Source: Collinsella aerofaciens
GTDB lineage: Bacteria > Actinomycetota > Coriobacteriia > Coriobacteriales > Coriobacteriaceae
Reading direction: 5' to 3'
Assembly (NCBI GenBank): GCA_905213325.1
Contig: CAJMHW010000044.1
Coordinates: 1 to 12,432 of the forward strand
Length of the DNA: 12,432 bases
How positions within the stretch are numbered: the first letter of the stretch is position 1; each line of letters starts with the position of its first letter. Below are positions 11,061 to 12,432 of this stretch, in pieces. The notes under the pieces are model-generated. The model did not search any database and had not been told where the DNA came from. It saw only the letters and a program-made list of their open reading frames with translations. The position numbers and the translations under genes were made by a program.

Positions 11061-12432
11061 ATGACGAGCACCGGAATCGACGAGAAGTTCATGCGCGAGG
11101 CGCTGGCGGAGGCGCGTGCCGCCGCGGCGGTGGGCGAGGTACCGATCGGTGCCGTAGTGGTGCGCGCGGGTGAGATTGTCGCGCGGGCGTATAATCGCCG
11201 CGAGCTCGACCAGGATCCTTCGGCGCATGCCGAGTTTGCGGCCCTATGCGCCGCCGCGCAATCGCTCGGTCGCTGGCGCCTTTCCGATTGCACGGTCTAC
11301 GTGACGCTCGAGCCCTGCTGCATGTGCGCGGGGCTTATGGTCAACGCGCGCGTGGGGCGCTGCGTGTACGGCGCGGCCGATGCTAAGGCGGGCGCTCTGG
11401 GGTCGCTATACGACCTCAATGCCGATTCGCGCCTGAATCATCGGTTTAATGTGACCGCCGGCGTGCTGGCAGACGAGTGCCGTGCGGTGCTGAGCGGTTA
11501 TTTTAGTGGGCTGCGTGGCGCCGATGGTGCTGGCCGCGGTTGTGGGGCCGATCTTGAGGCACATGCCGCTCATGCCGAGGCGCTCGCGTGTGTCGAAGAT
11601 ACTGCCGTTGAGGCGGTCGATTTTGGTGCCGCGTGCCGCCGGCCCCGCCGTGTGCTGCTGGCGATTGATTCCTTTAAGGGCAGCGTTTCGAGCGCGCAGG
11701 CGGAGGAGGCCGTTGCCGAAGGTGTGCGCCGCGTGTGGCCCGATGCCCAGGTAAGCGCGCTGCCGCTGGCGGATGGTGGCGAGGGAACGCTCGATGCCGT
11801 TGCCGCGTGCGGCGGTGAGGTCGCGGCATGTGAAGTCGCAGGCCCCTTGGGCGACCGCGTGTCTGCCCGGATGCTGGTGGACGGCGAGCACGAGTCGGCT
11901 GTAATCGAGATGGCCGAGGCGGCGGGTATTGGGTATTCGCCTTGCACAGAGTCGGCGGCGTTGGCCGCTACGACCTATGGCGTGGGCGAGCTCATGCTTC
12001 GCGCGGTCCGTGCTGGGGCAAAGACTATCTATATTGGTCTGGGCGGCAGCGCCACCAACGACGGTGGCGCCGGCATGCTGCAGGCGCTGGGCGCCCGCCT
12101 TGTCGATGAGTGTGGCTGTAATATCGCCCCCGGTCTCGCGGGCCTTGAACACGTGGCGAGTATCGATTTGGCACCAGCGCTTTGGGCGCTGAATGGCGCG
12201 CGCGTCGTGGTGCTTTCCGATGTCGAGAATCCGCTCGTGGGGCGTCGAGGCGCACTGGCGGTGTTTGGTGGGCAGAAGGGCTTGCCGACGGATGACGACA
12301 AGGTGCTGCGCGGGTACGACGGCTGGATGGTCGGCTACGGCCGCCTGCTCGATGCGGCGATTGCCGAGGCGCGGGCTCAGGGGCTGTTGCGCGTGCCTGA
12401 GGGCGCGCGGACGTTTGGCTCGGTGCTCGGCG
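11061..12432 (+). CDS. tadA: Fused tRNA adenosine deaminase (TadA) - glycerate kinase, 3' partial
   Basis: One unbroken frame of 457 codons runs off the window. Residues 1-151 are TadA, which converts A34 to inosine in tRNA-Arg(ACG): AHAEF gives zinc ligand H56 and proton shuttle E58, EPCCMCAG gives C86 and C89, and ARVGRCVYGAAD and SLYDLNADSRLNHRF follow. Residues 152-196 are an Ala/Gly-rich linker. From about 197 comes a type 1 glycerate kinase (GlxK/GarK family): VLLAIDSFKGS (198-208), LPLADGGEGT (234-243), then GLGGSATNDGG (326-336), the phosphate-binding part. This kinase makes phosphoglycerate from glycerate and ATP. About 260 of its usual 370-380 residues are visible. ATG 11061 has GGGAGGG 6 nt upstream. 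The linker holds no stop, and the kinase part has no ribosome site of its own. The two jobs have no known link, so the fusion is unusual. Confidence 0.9.
   Translation, partial: MTSTGIDEKFMREALAEARAAAAVGEVPIGAVVVRAGEIVARAYNRRELDQDPSAHAEFAALCAAAQSLGRWRLSDCTVYVTLEPCCMCAGLMVNARVGRCVYGAADAKAGALGSLYDLNADSRLNHRFNVTAGVLADECRAVLSGYFSGLRGADGAGRGCGADLEAHAAHAEALACVEDTAVEAVDFGAACRRPRRVLLAIDSFKGSVSSAQAEEAVAEGVRRVWPDAQVSALPLADGGEGTLDAVAACGGEVAACEVAGPLGDRVSARMLVDGEHESAVIEMAEAAGIGYSPCTESAALAATTYGVGELMLRAVRAGAKTIYIGLGGSATNDGGAGMLQALGARLVDECGCNIAPGLAGLEHVASIDLAPALWALNGARVVVLSDVENPLVGRRGALAVFGGQKGLPTDDDKVLRGYDGWMVGYGRLLDAAIAEARAQGLLRVPEGARTFGSVLG

Noticed and set aside
11406..12152. 248-residue minus-strand frame at the window end
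   Set aside because: It is antisense to the TadA-glycerate kinase frame, which carries the conserved motifs.

Overview
The window reads like a contig end from a high-GC, gut-type actinobacterium. I infer a member of the Coriobacteriia, probably Collinsella or a close relative, from codon use, the TATACT-type -10 boxes, the MarR plus paired ABC exporter arrangement and the style of the intergenic palindromes. No database search was possible. The first 14 bases are a leftover Illumina adapter, so the true sequence starts at 15.

Layout. 15-372: the arginine/glycine-rich tail of a truncated gene (probably a DEAD-box RNA helicase) and its terminator. 374-774: non-coding DNA rich in repeats, with a promoter and a structured leader. 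775-1735: an IS110-family insertion, transposase on the minus strand, with imperfect terminal inverted repeats. 1786-2241: a MarR-family regulator that has lost its 5' end at the IS junction. 2229-5973: two adjacent ABC exporter genes whose motif asymmetry marks them as a heterodimer with one degenerate ATP site. 5973-6059: palindromes closing this operon and the convergent cysE. 6087-7653: cysE (minus) and a dedA-family gene (plus), divergent. 7770-9004: ilvE, preceded by a possible leaderless 49-codon upstream ORF that overlaps its start. 9005-9568: a gene-free stretch holding a 125-nt nested palindrome, a hairpin, a 203-bp element with 21-bp inverted ends and the lemA terminator. 9569-10916: lemA (minus) and a tetR-type gene (plus), divergent. 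10920-11009: tRNA-Ser(UGA), minus. 11061 to the end: one reading frame that fuses the tRNA adenosine deaminase TadA to a glycerate kinase, running off the window.

How it fits together. The regulator and two exporter genes overlap or abut and were probably one operon; the IS sits where the front of the regulator and its link to the upstream promoter should be, so exporter control is probably altered in this strain. The rest is housekeeping: cysteine synthesis, branched-chain amino acid transamination, membrane proteins and tRNA decoding or modification. The most unusual items are the TadA-glycerate kinase fusion, the IS-broken efflux regulator, the overlapping upstream ORF at ilvE, and the two large palindromic elements between ilvE and lemA.
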